A stretch of DNA of 64,000 nucleotides, from the NCBI GenBank assembly GCA_963714375.1, contig CAVQOG010000003.1, forward strand, positions 310,001 to 374,000. Reading direction: 5' to 3'. The notes under the pieces are model-generated. The model saw nothing but the letters and a program-made list of their open reading frames with translations. It was not told where the DNA came from and ran no database searches. Positions 17,307-26,118 of this stretch are shown in pieces (position 1 is the stretch's first letter; each line of letters opens with the position of its first letter). The DNA comes from UBA5794 sp963714375. Its GTDB lineage: Bacteria; Actinomycetota; Acidimicrobiia; Spongiisociales; UBA5794. A program made the position numbers and the translations under genes.

Positions 17307-18059
17307 ATGTTGAAGGTCGAGAACCTGACCAAGGTCTATCCCGGCGGAACTCAGGCTCTCGACAATGTCTCCTTCGAAGTCGAACCGGGAGAGTTTCTCG
17401 CCGTCATCGGTCTCAGCGGCTCAGGGAAATCCACACTTCTGCGGTGCATCAACCGGCTGATTGAGCCGACCTCGGGGAGCATCACCTGGGACGGCGTTGA
17501 CATCACGCGGGCCTCCCAAGAAGAGCTGCGCCGGGTCCGGCGACGCATCGGCATGGTGTTTCAGCACTTCAATCTGGTGAACCGCTCAAAAGTTCTCACC
17601 AATGTGCTCGCCGGGCGACTCGGATATCTGAACCCGGCGCTCAGCGTCATCAACCAATTCCCGAAAGCCGATGTCGACAAGGCACATGCTCAACTCGCAC
17701 GGGTCGGTCTCGAAGACAAATGGAACGCCAGAGCTGACGAGTTGAGCGGCGGCCAACAGCAGCGTGTCGGTGTCGCGCGCGCAATGATGCAGGACCCCAA
17801 GATCATGCTCGCCGACGAACCAGTTGCAAGTCTCGACCCCGTCCTTGCCCGTAGCATCATGCAGTACCTCCAACTGATCAATGACGAAGATGACGTCACG
17901 GTGATCTGCTCGCTGCACTTTCTCGATCTTGTCCACGAGTACGCGGACAGGGTGATTGCGCTCAACGACGGGAAGCTCGTCTTCGAAGGCACACCTGACG
18001 AGATAGACGACGAGAAGTTCAAGGAGATCTACGGGAAGGAGGCTGAGCGCATTGGCTGA
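17307..18059 (+). CDS. phnC: Phosphonate-type ABC transporter, ATP-binding protein
   Basis: A 250-residue cytoplasmic ATPase that drives uptake with the PhnE permease. Walker A is IGLSGSGKSTLLRCINRL, the Q-loop is GMVFQHFNLVNRSKVLTNVL, the signature is ELSGGQQQRVGVARAM and Walker B is IMLADEPVASLDP. The His switch is in VICSLHFLDLV. The motif set and length fit PhnC. Its end overlaps the permease start by 8 bases. Confidence 0.93.
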   Translation: MLKVENLTKVYPGGTQALDNVSFEVEPGEFLAVIGLSGSGKSTLLRCINRLIEPTSGSITWDGVDITRASQEELRRVRRRIGMVFQHFNLVNRSKVLTNVLAGRLGYLNPALSVINQFPKADVDKAHAQLARVGLEDKWNARADELSGGQQQRVGVARAMMQDPKIMLADEPVASLDPVLARSIMQYLQLINDEDDVTVICSLHFLDLVHEYADRVIALNDGKLVFEGTPDEIDDEKFKEIYGKEAERIG

Positions 18060-20472
18060 CAACCACGCCAATTCACCAAAGCCCGCTCCTCCCGCCGGAC
18101 AGAAGCACCGCAAGGGTTGGCGTCGGGCACTCACCCTTACGATCATCGTCCTCTCCGTCTTCGTGGTGTATGCATTTGCCTTTGCAAAGACCGATGTGTC
18201 CCTTGAGGAGATCCAATCCGAGACGCGGCAGGAGCAGCTGTTCAAGATCCTCCGAGCGCTTGCCCACCCAAACCTCATCACCTATGACAAGCGCGATGTG
18301 GTAATCACAACAGATGTGTTCGTGCCGTGTGATGGTCAGAATCCAAGCCAGGCGTCCGCCTCCGAGGAGGGCGGAACGGTCACCGTCGCACCGAATTGCG
18401 CCAATCCCGGCGATGAAATATCCGTCACGGGCACAGGCTTCCAACCAGGTCAGCGAGCCATCGTCGATTTTGTACCCGTCTCCGATTTCGGGATCTTCCT
18501 TCCCATGGGGCGCACCGATATCCTCGATGACGGCACATTTGAACTGACCTTCCTTGCTCCCGAACGCGAATCGGACGCCGCCCAACAAGTCCGAGTTACG
18601 ACACAAACCAATATCGGAAAATGGACATCCCGCGAGCGCGTGTGGACGGACACGAACGAAAACGGTGTTCGCGACGAAAGCAAGTTCCCTGACTCCGAGA
18701 GCGACCTATCGACGTACGAGATCGTGTTGGCCGAGTTTGAACTCAGAAGTCCAGGCGGTGTCACGCTGATCGACGAGAACAACAATGTCCTCGACTTCAT
18801 CAGTTGGGGAGGCTCATTTGAGGCGACCACTGGGTCGGGCAAAGGGTTCGTCAGCACCGACATCGGCTACGACCCAGCCCTACCTGACGGAAACAACTCC
18901 ATACAACTCGCTGGCTCCGGAACCACGCCCGAGGACTTCACCTGGGCGGAACCCGCCTCACAAACGTTCGGAAGGATCAATGTCAATCAGGAGCCAACCG
19001 GTTCGACCGAAGATATATTCTTCAACGAGGTCGCGTTCGCAGAGGTGAACAGGCTCGAGATCGCTGGGGCGCCCGGTGCCTCCCTCGACGACGTCTCGTT
19101 GGTGTTCTTCGATGGCGACGGCGGAGCACAGTACCGGATCGTGTCCGTTGCTGACGCGACGGAAATGTCACCCCGGCTGTCCGACAACGCCCTCAATACC
19201 TGGGATCGCATCGTCGAAACCGTGATGCTCGCCTTGCTCGCGACGACCGTGGGAACGATCCTCGCCGTACCGTTGAGCTTCATGGCATCGCGCAACCTGA
19301 TGCGCGACGTGACCATCCCCGTCGTCAACCTTGCACTTTCGCTGATAGCGCTTCCCGTCGGCGTCGTATTCGGTGTGCTCGGGTCCCGATGGGCCCGATC
19401 ACTCAACGGGTTATCAGACGCAAACGTGTTCACGTTGTTGCTCGCCCTTGCCGCTCTTGCAGCCGGCGGGTTCTTCCTGTTGAAGTGGACGTTCCCGCCA
19501 GAGGATGTCGGAAAGCCGAGCCTGACAATCCGCGTCCTCCGATCCGCAGCTCTCATCGGTGTTGGGTTCCTCGCTCTGGTCGCCTCGTACGTCATATCCG
19601 ACCTCTTGGTCATCATCGGCGAGTGGATGGAAAGCCTTATCACCGGTGCGGTATTCCTTGGGAGTTTCGTTGTCACGCTTGGCGAAATCGGCGATATCGC
19701 AATCCCGGTCTTCGCCTCGTTGATTGGAGCGTTGGGGCTCGCCCTCGCCGCGAGCAAGCTCGGCTACTTCTTGGATGCAAGACTGGCCAGACCGATCGTC
19801 AACGGACTCACCCTTGGTCTGTCGGCGCTCGCCGGTGCCTTTGTCGGCATCGCCATTGGTGGCATCGTCGACTGGTTTTATCAACTTGAGAACCCGCTTG
19901 CCACCGTCATCATTCCTGCCATCGTCGGTGGGCTCATCGGGATGCTGCTTTCGGTCAAAGCAATCCGGAAAGCAGAGTCGCAGAACATCGGCCTCACGAT
20001 CTATTACCTGTCGCGCACCGTTTTCAATGGACTCCGCTCGATCGAGCCGCTGGTGATGGTCATCATCTTCGTCGTATGGGTCGGTATCGGTCCATTCGCC
20101 GGCGCCCTTGCGCTTGCATTGCACACGACCGCTGCGCTCGCAAAGCTCTACTCAGAGCAGGTCGAGTCGATCGCAACGGGGCCGCTCGAAGCGGTCCGCG
20201 CAACTGGGGCGACCAGGCTCCAGACCATCATCTACGGCGTGGTACCACAGATCGTGCCTCCGTACATCTCGTTCACGATGTACCGCTGGGACATCAACGT
20301 TCGCATGTCGACGATCATCGGGTTTGCCGGTGGTGGTGGAATCGGTTTCCTACTCCAGCAGAACATCAACCTCCTCCAGTACCGCGATGCGGCTGCCCAG
20401 ATGCTCGCAATAGCGATCGTCGTTGCCTCAATGGACTACATGAGCTCTCGCCTCCGCGAGCGCTTCATCTAG
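18052..20472 (+). CDS. phnE: Phosphonate-type ABC permease with a large lamin-tail-like insertion
   Basis: At 806 residues this is about three times a usual PhnE. After one membrane helix (residues ~25-48) comes an extracytoplasmic region to about residue 385. It has a TIG-like stretch (NPGDEISVTGTGFQPGQ) and a stretch resembling a lamin-tail domain (VLDFISWGGSFEATTGSG, NSIQLAGSGTTPEDFTWAEP). The permease core starts at ETVMLALLATTVGTILAVPL, is split by about 240 residues with extra helices, and resumes with RSIEPLVMVIIFVVWVGIGP and the EAA loop EAVRATGATRLQTIIYG. The TTG start at 18052 overlaps phnC. No frameshift is seen. Confidence 0.85.
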   Translation: MADNHANSPKPAPPAGQKHRKGWRRALTLTIIVLSVFVVYAFAFAKTDVSLEEIQSETRQEQLFKILRALAHPNLITYDKRDVVITTDVFVPCDGQNPSQASASEEGGTVTVAPNCANPGDEISVTGTGFQPGQRAIVDFVPVSDFGIFLPMGRTDILDDGTFELTFLAPERESDAAQQVRVTTQTNIGKWTSRERVWTDTNENGVRDESKFPDSESDLSTYEIVLAEFELRSPGGVTLIDENNNVLDFISWGGSFEATTGSGKGFVSTDIGYDPALPDGNNSIQLAGSGTTPEDFTWAEPASQTFGRINVNQEPTGSTEDIFFNEVAFAEVNRLEIAGAPGASLDDVSLVFFDGDGGAQYRIVSVADATEMSPRLSDNALNTWDRIVETVMLALLATTVGTILAVPLSFMASRNLMRDVTIPVVNLALSLIALPVGVVFGVLGSRWARSLNGLSDANVFTLLLALAALAAGGFFLLKWTFPPEDVGKPSLTIRVLRSAALIGVGFLALVASYVISDLLVIIGEWMESLITGAVFLGSFVVTLGEIGDIAIPVFASLIGALGLALAASKLGYFLDARLARPIVNGLTLGLSALAGAFVGIAIGGIVDWFYQLENPLATVIIPAIVGGLIGMLLSVKAIRKAESQNIGLTIYYLSRTVFNGLRSIEPLVMVIIFVVWVGIGPFAGALALALHTTAALAKLYSEQVESIATGPLEAVRATGATRLQTIIYGVVPQIVPPYISFTMYRWDINVRMSTIIGFAGGGGIGFLLQQNINLLQYRDAAAQMLAIAIVVASMDYMSSRLRERFI

Positions 20473-20484
20473 CCCGCACGCGCC

Positions 20485-21483
20485 ATGAGCACGTTCCAGT
20501 TGCGCACGCGAAAGGTTGCTGAGCAGGAAGAGGCACAGTTTCTCGCGCCGGGCGCGACACTATCTGCGACCGCTTCGTCCCGGGCACGGCCCGAGGAAAA
20601 CGACGAATGGCGGACCGCATTCGAGCGGGATCAGGACCGAATCGTCCACTCCAAAGCATTTCGGCGCCTCAAGCACAAGACACAGGTCTTCATGAACCCT
20701 GAGGGTGATCATTACGTCACGAGAATGACGCACACTCTCCAGGTCACCCAGGTAGGCAGGGCAATTGCACGAGCGTTGTCGCTGAATGTGTCTCTTGCCG
20801 AAGCCGTATGTCTTGGCCACGACGTCGGCCACTCACCATTTGGTCACACCGGCGAAGATGCGCTTTCCGAGTTTGTCGACGGTGACTGGCATCATTCCGA
20901 GCAATCAGTCCGGATCTTCGAAGTCCTCGAGCCCCTGAACCTCACGCCAGAGGTGCTTTCAGGGATACGGACCCATCCGTGGAAGGTCGCAGAGCGAGCG
21001 ACCACACATGAGGGCGATGTCGTGAAGTTTGCGGATCGTATCGCCTACTTGGCCCACGATGCCCTCGATGCCATGCGCGCAGGCGTTCTCGACCAGTCGG
21101 CTCTTCCCAACAACGTGATACGTGCGTTTGGCGATCCGGGCCGAGAATGGGTTGCCTCGATGGTTCAGGCGGTCATCGACGAATCCTATCGCCAGTCCCA
21201 GATCGTGATGGAGCCAACGAAGCTGGAAGCGATGCAAGAGCTGCGGGCATTCATGTTCGAGCGGGTCTACCTACGTCCCGAGGTTGAGAACCAACAGCGC
21301 CGGGCGAAAGAGATCGTTCGATCTCTTGTGAGCTACTACCTCGAGCATCTCGACCAGCTCCCCGACACGTATCAGCACCCCGATGCTAACGATCTGACAC
21401 AAGTCATCGATTTCGTTGCCGGCATGACGGACCGCTATGCCATACGAACTCACGACGAGCTGTTTCGGCCGAAGTTGTTCTGA
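20485..21483 (+). CDS. dgt: dGTP triphosphohydrolase-like protein (HD domain)
   Basis: A 332-residue cytosolic HD-superfamily enzyme. Dgt-type enzymes hydrolyse dNTPs to the nucleoside and triphosphate. Visible motifs are HSKAFRRLKHKTQVF, RMTHTLQVTQVGRAIA, the HD pair in CLGHDVGHSPFGHTGE, and FADRIAYLAHDALDAM. The length fits the short, type-2 dGTPase-like group. In many actinobacteria the gene precedes dnaG, but here a nitroreductase gene follows on the other strand. Confidence 0.9.
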   Translation: MSTFQLRTRKVAEQEEAQFLAPGATLSATASSRARPEENDEWRTAFERDQDRIVHSKAFRRLKHKTQVFMNPEGDHYVTRMTHTLQVTQVGRAIARALSLNVSLAEAVCLGHDVGHSPFGHTGEDALSEFVDGDWHHSEQSVRIFEVLEPLNLTPEVLSGIRTHPWKVAERATTHEGDVVKFADRIAYLAHDALDAMRAGVLDQSALPNNVIRAFGDPGREWVASMVQAVIDESYRQSQIVMEPTKLEAMQELRAFMFERVYLRPEVENQQRRAKEIVRSLVSYYLEHLDQLPDTYQHPDANDLTQVIDFVAGMTDRYAIRTHDELFRPKLF

Positions 21484-21485
21484 GA

Positions 21486-21513
21486 ATTCAGAAGTCCGAC
21501 GTCAGACGTCAGA
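21486..21513. repeat. Short heptamer array after dgt
   Basis: Four in-register heptamers, ATTCAGA, AGTCCGA, CGTCAGA and CGTCAGA, between the convergent dgt and nitroreductase genes, extending 12 bases into the 3' end of the latter. Confidence 0.6.
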
Positions 21514-22155
21514 TCTCCACAGTGGTTCATCCGCAGTCCACGTTGGTGGCCTACCCCAGGACTCGGCGTAGGTCACGGTGTGTGCGGGTGGACGCCTGGC
21601 GAGGCCCCACTTGCCCAGGGGGTAGCCGCAGGTCACTGCTGCCGCGTTGGTCCAGCCCTTCTCGACTGGGACACCGAGCAGGTCTGCGACCTCTTGGTGC
21701 TTGAAAATGCCAAGGACAGTTGTGAGACAGGTTCCGATGCCGTGGGATCTCGCAGACAGCATCAGGCTCCATACCGCTGGATAGATCGAGGCGCCCGAGG
21801 GATCGTTTCGGTGGTAAGGAAAGACAACAAGCGGTACCTGCTCAAAGTTGTCAGCGAGCCACTGTGCCGAGTTCATCACCCTGACCGTCGTGTCGTCTCC
21901 TGAGTCCCGCGCCTGCTCGGCTTTGCCCTTGTAAAACGATTCGTTCAGCTGCGTCCATGCGTCGGAGTAGAGATCGCCGATCGTAGCGATTGTGTCACGG
22001 TCTGTGACTGTCACCCATCGCCAGTTCTGTGAGTTCCCACCGGAAGGAGACCGGATGGCAGCATCCATCATCGCTTTGACGACATCGTCAGGGATCGGAT
22101 CGGATGACACCCTGCGCATGGCGCGGGTCGTGTAGAGAGCTTCGTTGATATCCAT
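21502..22155 (-). CDS. Nitroreductase-family flavoprotein
   Basis: A 217-residue FMN-dependent reductase. The N-terminal TTRAMRRVSSDPIPDDVV and SPSGGNSQNWRWVTVTD match the family's FMN-phosphate motifs. The central WSLMLSARSHGIGTCLTTVL and the late AAAVTCGYPLGKWG segment complete the fold. Such enzymes reduce nitro compounds, quinones or flavins with NAD(P)H, and the substrate is not predictable here. It is a monocistronic minus-strand gene. Confidence 0.87.
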   Translation of the reverse strand: MDINEALYTTRAMRRVSSDPIPDDVVKAMMDAAIRSPSGGNSQNWRWVTVTDRDTIATIGDLYSDAWTQLNESFYKGKAEQARDSGDDTTVRVMNSAQWLADNFEQVPLVVFPYHRNDPSGASIYPAVWSLMLSARSHGIGTCLTTVLGIFKHQEVADLLGVPVEKGWTNAAAVTCGYPLGKWGLARRPPAHTVTYAESWGRPPTWTADEPLWRSDV

Positions 22156-22188
22156 GGGATGAGACTACGCCGAACGAATAACGAAACT

Positions 22189-22242
22189 CGCGTACCCGGG
22201 GCTCCATTGGACATATGTGTCCCCTTCAGCCCTGGGTACGCG
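22189..22242. repeat. CGCGTACCCAGGG-family palindrome, best copy
   Basis: The outer arms CGCGTACCCGGGGCT (22189-22203) and AGCCCTGGGTACGCG (22228-22242) pair with one mismatch. An inner GGACA-TATG-TGTCC palindrome lies between. It sits downstream of the minus-strand membrane gene and upstream of the nitroreductase start, so it may terminate the former. It is the most complete member of a dispersed family. Confidence 0.8.
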
Positions 22243-22259
22243 GGATCGGATCCCGAAAC

Positions 22260-22670
22260 CTATCCCACCAGGCTTGCGATGATCGCGATAACGACGATGT
22301 TGGTGACCATCCAGACGATGGAGGCGACGAGGTATCTGCGGGTCCAAATGATCCACGTGTCTGCACCGCGTGCGATTGCTACGCCAGCCAACCACCACAA
22401 CGGGGCACTCGTCACCATCCCGAAAAGGATCACCGTGAAGCGGGTCACGTCAATGAAGGGAAAAGAAAGCACCCACGCCGTCGGTGTGACGATGAGGAAC
22501 AGAACGGTCGCAACAAGCGAACCCGCGAAATCGGTCATGTCGCCGCCCTCACGGAATCCAGTGGAAAGTGCGAGCACACCGACGACTGTCGGGAAGATCA
22601 GGGCAAAGGCACCACCAAGAATCGGGGACACCGTGGTACGTCGGGGTGCGAACGAGACATCGCGCTTCAC
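22260..22670 (-). CDS. Four-helix membrane protein of unknown function
   Basis: A 136-residue protein with about four hydrophobic segments, for example ILGGAFALIFPTVVGVLAL, LVATVLFLIVTPTAWVL, FGMVTSAPLWWLAGVAI and YLVASIVWMVTNIVVIAIIA. No family was recognised and no catalytic motif is visible. The short N-terminus MKRDVSFAPRR is basic, consistent with a cytoplasmic start. It is flanked by two repeat elements and divergent from the dodecin gene. Confidence 0.6.
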   Translation of the reverse strand: MKRDVSFAPRRTTVSPILGGAFALIFPTVVGVLALSTGFREGGDMTDFAGSLVATVLFLIVTPTAWVLSFPFIDVTRFTVILFGMVTSAPLWWLAGVAIARGADTWIIWTRRYLVASIVWMVTNIVVIAIIASLVG

Positions 22671-22673
22671 AAA

Positions 22674-22743
22674 TTCAGCTTACAGCTCACGCCCTACAGC
22701 TCGCGTCCGGCTGAAAGCTGAAAGCTGTCCGCTGTAAGCTCCT
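22674..22743. repeat. Heptamer array folding as an inverted repeat
   Basis: Ten heptamers in register (TTCAGCT, TACAGCT, CACGCCC, TACAGCT, CGCGTCC, GGCTGAA, AGCTGAA, AGCTGTC, CGCTGTA, AGCTCCT). The outer arms AGCTTACAGC (22677-22686) and GCTGTAAGCT (22731-22740) are perfect reverse complements. It fills the space between the divergent membrane-protein and dodecin genes, so it must overlap their promoters. Confidence 0.8.
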
Positions 22744-22746
22744 GGC

Positions 22747-22959
22747 ATGGACATTGAAACTGGAGCACACAAGATCATCGAGATCATGGGGGTTTCTCCC
22801 ACGGGTTTCGAGGACGCCATTGACCAGGCTGTCTCCAAGGCATCCGAGAGCATCAACGGCATCACCGGCGTCGAGGTCATCCACCAAGCAGCCGAAGTCC
22901 GTGACGGGCGAGTGGTGGCGTACCGGGTCACCGTCAAACTCTCATTCGTCGTGAACTGA
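22747..22959 (+). CDS. Dodecin-family flavin-binding protein
   Basis: A 70-residue protein matching dodecins: an N-terminal strand HKIIEIMGVSPTGFEDAIDQ, then AVSKASESINGITGVEVI, and a C-terminal GRVVAYRVTVKLSF. Dodecins form dodecameric shells that store flavin or CoA. The aromatic residue that usually stacks on flavin (Trp in archaeal and many bacterial members) is not evident, as the corresponding stretch reads ITGVEVIHQ. Ligand binding may therefore differ. Confidence 0.88.
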   Translation: MDIETGAHKIIEIMGVSPTGFEDAIDQAVSKASESINGITGVEVIHQAAEVRDGRVVAYRVTVKLSFVVN

Positions 22960-23030
22960 GCAGCAGACCACGGGAAACGCGAAAACCAGCTTTCCGACTG
23001 GATCGTATCCAAAGGTCGACACTACGCTCT

Positions 23031-24128
23031 GTGCTCCGCATGCGATATCTGCGAAACCCCCGAACACTCTTGGTGTTGCTGGTGTTGGCCCTGTTGGCGC
23101 TTACACCGGTTGGTGCGAGCGCGCAGTCAAAGGGTGACGTCGACACGGCCAAGACCGCAGCCGATCGTGCACTTGAGGCTCTCGAGGCGGCGGATGCCGA
23201 GCTTGAGGCTGGCCTTGAAGAGCTTGAACGCATCAACGGCAAGCTCTACAACCTCGCGTGGCGTATCGAGAAACTGGAAGAAGCACTCGACACATATGGG
23301 CAGGACGTATCCAACCTTGAGACCCGCGCCCGTGATCTGGTCATCGACGCCTACACGAGTGGTGGTCGCTCTGTCATGACGACGGCGTTCACCGCAGGGA
23401 ACATCCAGGACCTCATCACGACCCAGGCCCTCTACGACAAGGCCACCACGCAGGACTTGGCCGAACTCGACCAGCTCGGAGCAGTGCGCCGTCAAATGGA
23501 TCGACTGACTGTCGAGCTCAACGACAAGACCATCGAGGTGGAAGCCCTCAAGGCGGATCAAGCTGCTGTTGTGGCATCACTCGCAGAGATCCAAGCGAGG
23601 GCCGATGCGGTTCACGCTGAGGCAAAGGCGAAGTACCAAACCGTCTACGCCAAGTACCGCGCCAGGCTGGCACGGGAAGCAGCGGCGCGAGCAGCGCGGG
23701 CGTCGGGACCGTCGGCCGGGATTCCGGGACTGACCAAAGGTGTTGTGTGTCCGGTAAAGGGATCCAGCTACTTCATCGACTCGTGGGGTTATGCCCGGTC
23801 GGGTGGCCGATCACATCATGGAACGGACATGATGGCAAGGAGCGGAACCGAACTTGTCGCAATGACGAGCGGGAAGGTTCGCCTCAGTAGCCACAGCCTT
23901 GGTGGCAAGCAGGTCTACGTCTACGGCGACGACGGCATCACCTACTACTACGCCCACCTATCGAAATGGGTGTCGGGCATGAACACAGGTGACCGAGTCA
24001 ACAAGGGGCAAACCGTCGGCTTCGTGGGAGACTCTGGCAACGCAACGGGAACGCCGCATCTCCACCTCGGAATGGTTGCGGGTGGGATCTACGTCAACCC
24101 GTATCCCACCGTTCGACCTGTCTGCTAG
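23031..24128 (+). CDS. Secreted M23-family murein peptidase with coiled coil
   Basis: A 365-residue exported protein with a signal peptide (LLVLLVLALLALTPVGASAQ) followed by two long coiled-coil stretches (about residues 35-120 and 150-215), as in EnvC/NlpD-like amidase activators. The C-terminal M23 domain has the zinc motifs HHGTDMM and HLHLG plus the framing YAHLSKWVSGMNTGD. It is probably an active endopeptidase because both histidine motifs are intact. The start is GTG at 23031, and ATG at 23040 is an alternative. It overlaps the convergent next gene by 4 bases. Confidence 0.9.
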   Translation: MLRMRYLRNPRTLLVLLVLALLALTPVGASAQSKGDVDTAKTAADRALEALEAADAELEAGLEELERINGKLYNLAWRIEKLEEALDTYGQDVSNLETRARDLVIDAYTSGGRSVMTTAFTAGNIQDLITTQALYDKATTQDLAELDQLGAVRRQMDRLTVELNDKTIEVEALKADQAAVVASLAEIQARADAVHAEAKAKYQTVYAKYRARLAREAAARAARASGPSAGIPGLTKGVVCPVKGSSYFIDSWGYARSGGRSHHGTDMMARSGTELVAMTSGKVRLSSHSLGGKQVYVYGDDGITYYYAHLSKWVSGMNTGDRVNKGQTVGFVGDSGNATGTPHLHLGMVAGGIYVNPYPTVRPVC

Positions 24129-24667
24129 CGCAACTCGTCGACAACCTCGATGTCGAGCTCCTCAACCACCACCTCGTCGATGTTGCCGTCACCCGTTGTA
24201 TCGAGGCCGTAGATCCTTGCTCCATCAGTTTGGACGTCCTGAAGGTTTCCGTCCTGGTCCGGGTCAATACCTGACGCCGTGATCACATCGGTACGCGTAA
24301 TCTCTGGGACACCGTCACCGTCGAGATCGTGAGCAACGGTGCGAACCTCGGTGATATCGACCGAATCGGCGATTCCGTCACCGTCCACATCCATCACAAC
24401 CTCAGAAGTTTCGACAGTCGTGATGATGTCGGCCACACCGTCGCCATCGACATCGATCGCGGTTTCTTCGATCGTTGTTGTCTCAACAATGTCCGCTACG
24501 CCGTCGCCGTCAATATCGATTTCGCGAACCTCGGTTCGGACCGCTCTGATGCCATCAGCCACGCCGTCGCCGTCAATGTCGATTTCGCTTACGTCCGATT
24601 CGCTGTACTCGACGGTACTTCCAACGGCTTGTTCCGCTGGCTTGCTGGCATCGTCAGAATCTGGCAT
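24125..24667 (-). CDS. Acidic DxDGDG-repeat protein of unknown function
   Basis: A 180-residue, strongly acidic protein made almost entirely of seven repeats spaced about 20 residues apart. They are DIDGDGVADGI, DIDGDGVADIV, DVDGDGVADII, DVDGDGIADSV, DLDGDGVPEI, DPDQDGNLQDV and DTTGDGNIDEV. DxDGDGxxD loops bind calcium in dockerin, EF-hand and thrombospondin-type-3 repeats. No signal peptide or membrane segment is visible, so it appears cytosolic unless exported by an unrecognised route. The repeats are joined by Thr/Val/Glu-rich strands, suggesting a repetitive beta-like rod. No named family was recognised. Confidence 0.7.
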   Translation of the reverse strand: MPDSDDASKPAEQAVGSTVEYSESDVSEIDIDGDGVADGIRAVRTEVREIDIDGDGVADIVETTTIEETAIDVDGDGVADIITTVETSEVVMDVDGDGIADSVDITEVRTVAHDLDGDGVPEITRTDVITASGIDPDQDGNLQDVQTDGARIYGLDTTGDGNIDEVVVEELDIEVVDELR

Positions 24668-24843
24668 GGCTACTCCTTGGGTTGGTGGCTCACACTAGCG
24701 CTGGCCAACACCCACCGAGGAGGGCTCAGATCGGCTGAATACCACCGAGCTCGTTCCCAGCGTCGTCGCGGGTCAAGAGGAGTCAGGATTGAGCGCTGTG
24801 TGGTCATGGGCCAGGCCGAACTCGTTCTTGGTATCCTTTCACT

Positions 24844-25971
24844 GTGCCCACTCACATGGATATCCCCACGACAGCAGCAATGGAGAGCCTCGTCGGGTGG
24901 CGAGGCTCAGGGTCCGTCTCCCTATATCTTCCGACCGAGCCGGATGGTCAGAATTCCGAAGCGGAACGAATCGATCTCACCAATCTCACGTCGAACGCAG
25001 TCGACCAGATGCAGACCGCAGAGGTGAGTCGGCCGGTGGTCTCAGCGATCGAAGAATCGCTCGCGGACCTCATCGACGACGGTGAGTTCTGGCGGTTCCA
25101 AGCCCGGACGCTGGCGGTGTTCGTCAACGAGAATGGGCTCGTCACTTATCGGCTACCCAACCGACTACCGCGCGCCGTTGAAGTCTCCGACCGCTTCTAC
25201 ATCAAACCACTCCTCCGCACCTTCACCTTCCCACAGACTGCCTTCGTCCTGGCAATCTCCCAGAATGCCGTACGTCTCCTTGCGGCCAGCCCCGACCTTC
25301 CACCGGCCCGCATTGACGTTCCCGATCTTCCGACCGGCGCAGCGGATGCTGTTGGAAAGCCCTCGATTCGGGGCCGTGGCCACAGGGCACGAGTTGGGGG
25401 ATCGGAGGGTCAGAAGCTTCGGATGCGCCAATATGCGCGTCAGGTCAATCAGGCACTCGCGCCATTGCTCGGCGGTCACGATATTCCTCTGGTCCTGGCA
25501 GGAACCGCCCCGATGATCCCGATCTATCGCTCAGTGAACAGCTACCCCCATCTCATAGAAGACGAGATCCCGGGTAATCCCGACTCGACGTCCGACGCCG
25601 AACTGGTTGACGGGTTGCGACCGATCCTGGACCGTGTCTATGCCGACGATCTCGCCAACCTAAGAGTCCTGTTCGGAACCCGTCAAGCTCAGGGAAGAGC
25701 CACAACCGATCTCGCGGACGTAGCCCGTGCAGCCACGATCGGCGCGGTGGACACTCTCCTCGTTGACATCGAGCAGTCGATACCCGGAGAGATCGATGAA
25801 GAAACCGGGCGAATCACGACCGATTCCAAGCCGGGTGGAAACACCTACGGATTAACCGACGAGATCGTCCGTCGGGTGCTCATGTCGAAGGGCCGAGTCT
25901 TGGCGGTGAGAGGTGAGGAGATGCCTGGAGATGGACCGGTCGCGGCGCTGCTTCGCTTCGGCCTTGGCTGA
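24844..25971 (+). CDS. baeRF-type release-factor-like protein
   Basis: A 375-residue protein resembling the bacterial archaeo-eukaryotic release factor (baeRF) families: WRFQARTLAVFVNENGLVTY, DRFYIKPLLRTF, IPLVLAGTAPMIPIYRSVNSYPHL (split across positions ~215-240), and the C-terminal LTDEIVRRVLMSKGRVLAV. Such proteins are thought to act on ribosomes or peptidyl-tRNA, but no member's role is settled. The start is GTG at 24844; ATG 12 bases later is possible. It stands alone between the DxDGDG gene and the EamA pair. Confidence 0.7.
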   Translation: MPTHMDIPTTAAMESLVGWRGSGSVSLYLPTEPDGQNSEAERIDLTNLTSNAVDQMQTAEVSRPVVSAIEESLADLIDDGEFWRFQARTLAVFVNENGLVTYRLPNRLPRAVEVSDRFYIKPLLRTFTFPQTAFVLAISQNAVRLLAASPDLPPARIDVPDLPTGAADAVGKPSIRGRGHRARVGGSEGQKLRMRQYARQVNQALAPLLGGHDIPLVLAGTAPMIPIYRSVNSYPHLIEDEIPGNPDSTSDAELVDGLRPILDRVYADDLANLRVLFGTRQAQGRATTDLADVARAATIGAVDTLLVDIEQSIPGEIDEETGRITTDSKPGGNTYGLTDEIVRRVLMSKGRVLAVRGEEMPGDGPVAALLRFGLG

Positions 25972-26118
25972 TTCGGTTCACCTGTTTCTATTTCCTCTTT
26001 CCTCACAATCCTGTGGCGGCCACGCTGCCACTCTGCGCCGGTATTGACTGACCACCGAAAGCAGCGAGAAATCGCACCATCCTGCCCTGAGCTGCTTCCG
26101 AAGCCACTCCAGAGGGTT

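Noticed and set aside
20485..22155. dgt-dnaG linkage
   Set aside because: Expected in many actinobacteria, but the next gene is a convergent nitroreductase and no dnaG sequence is seen.
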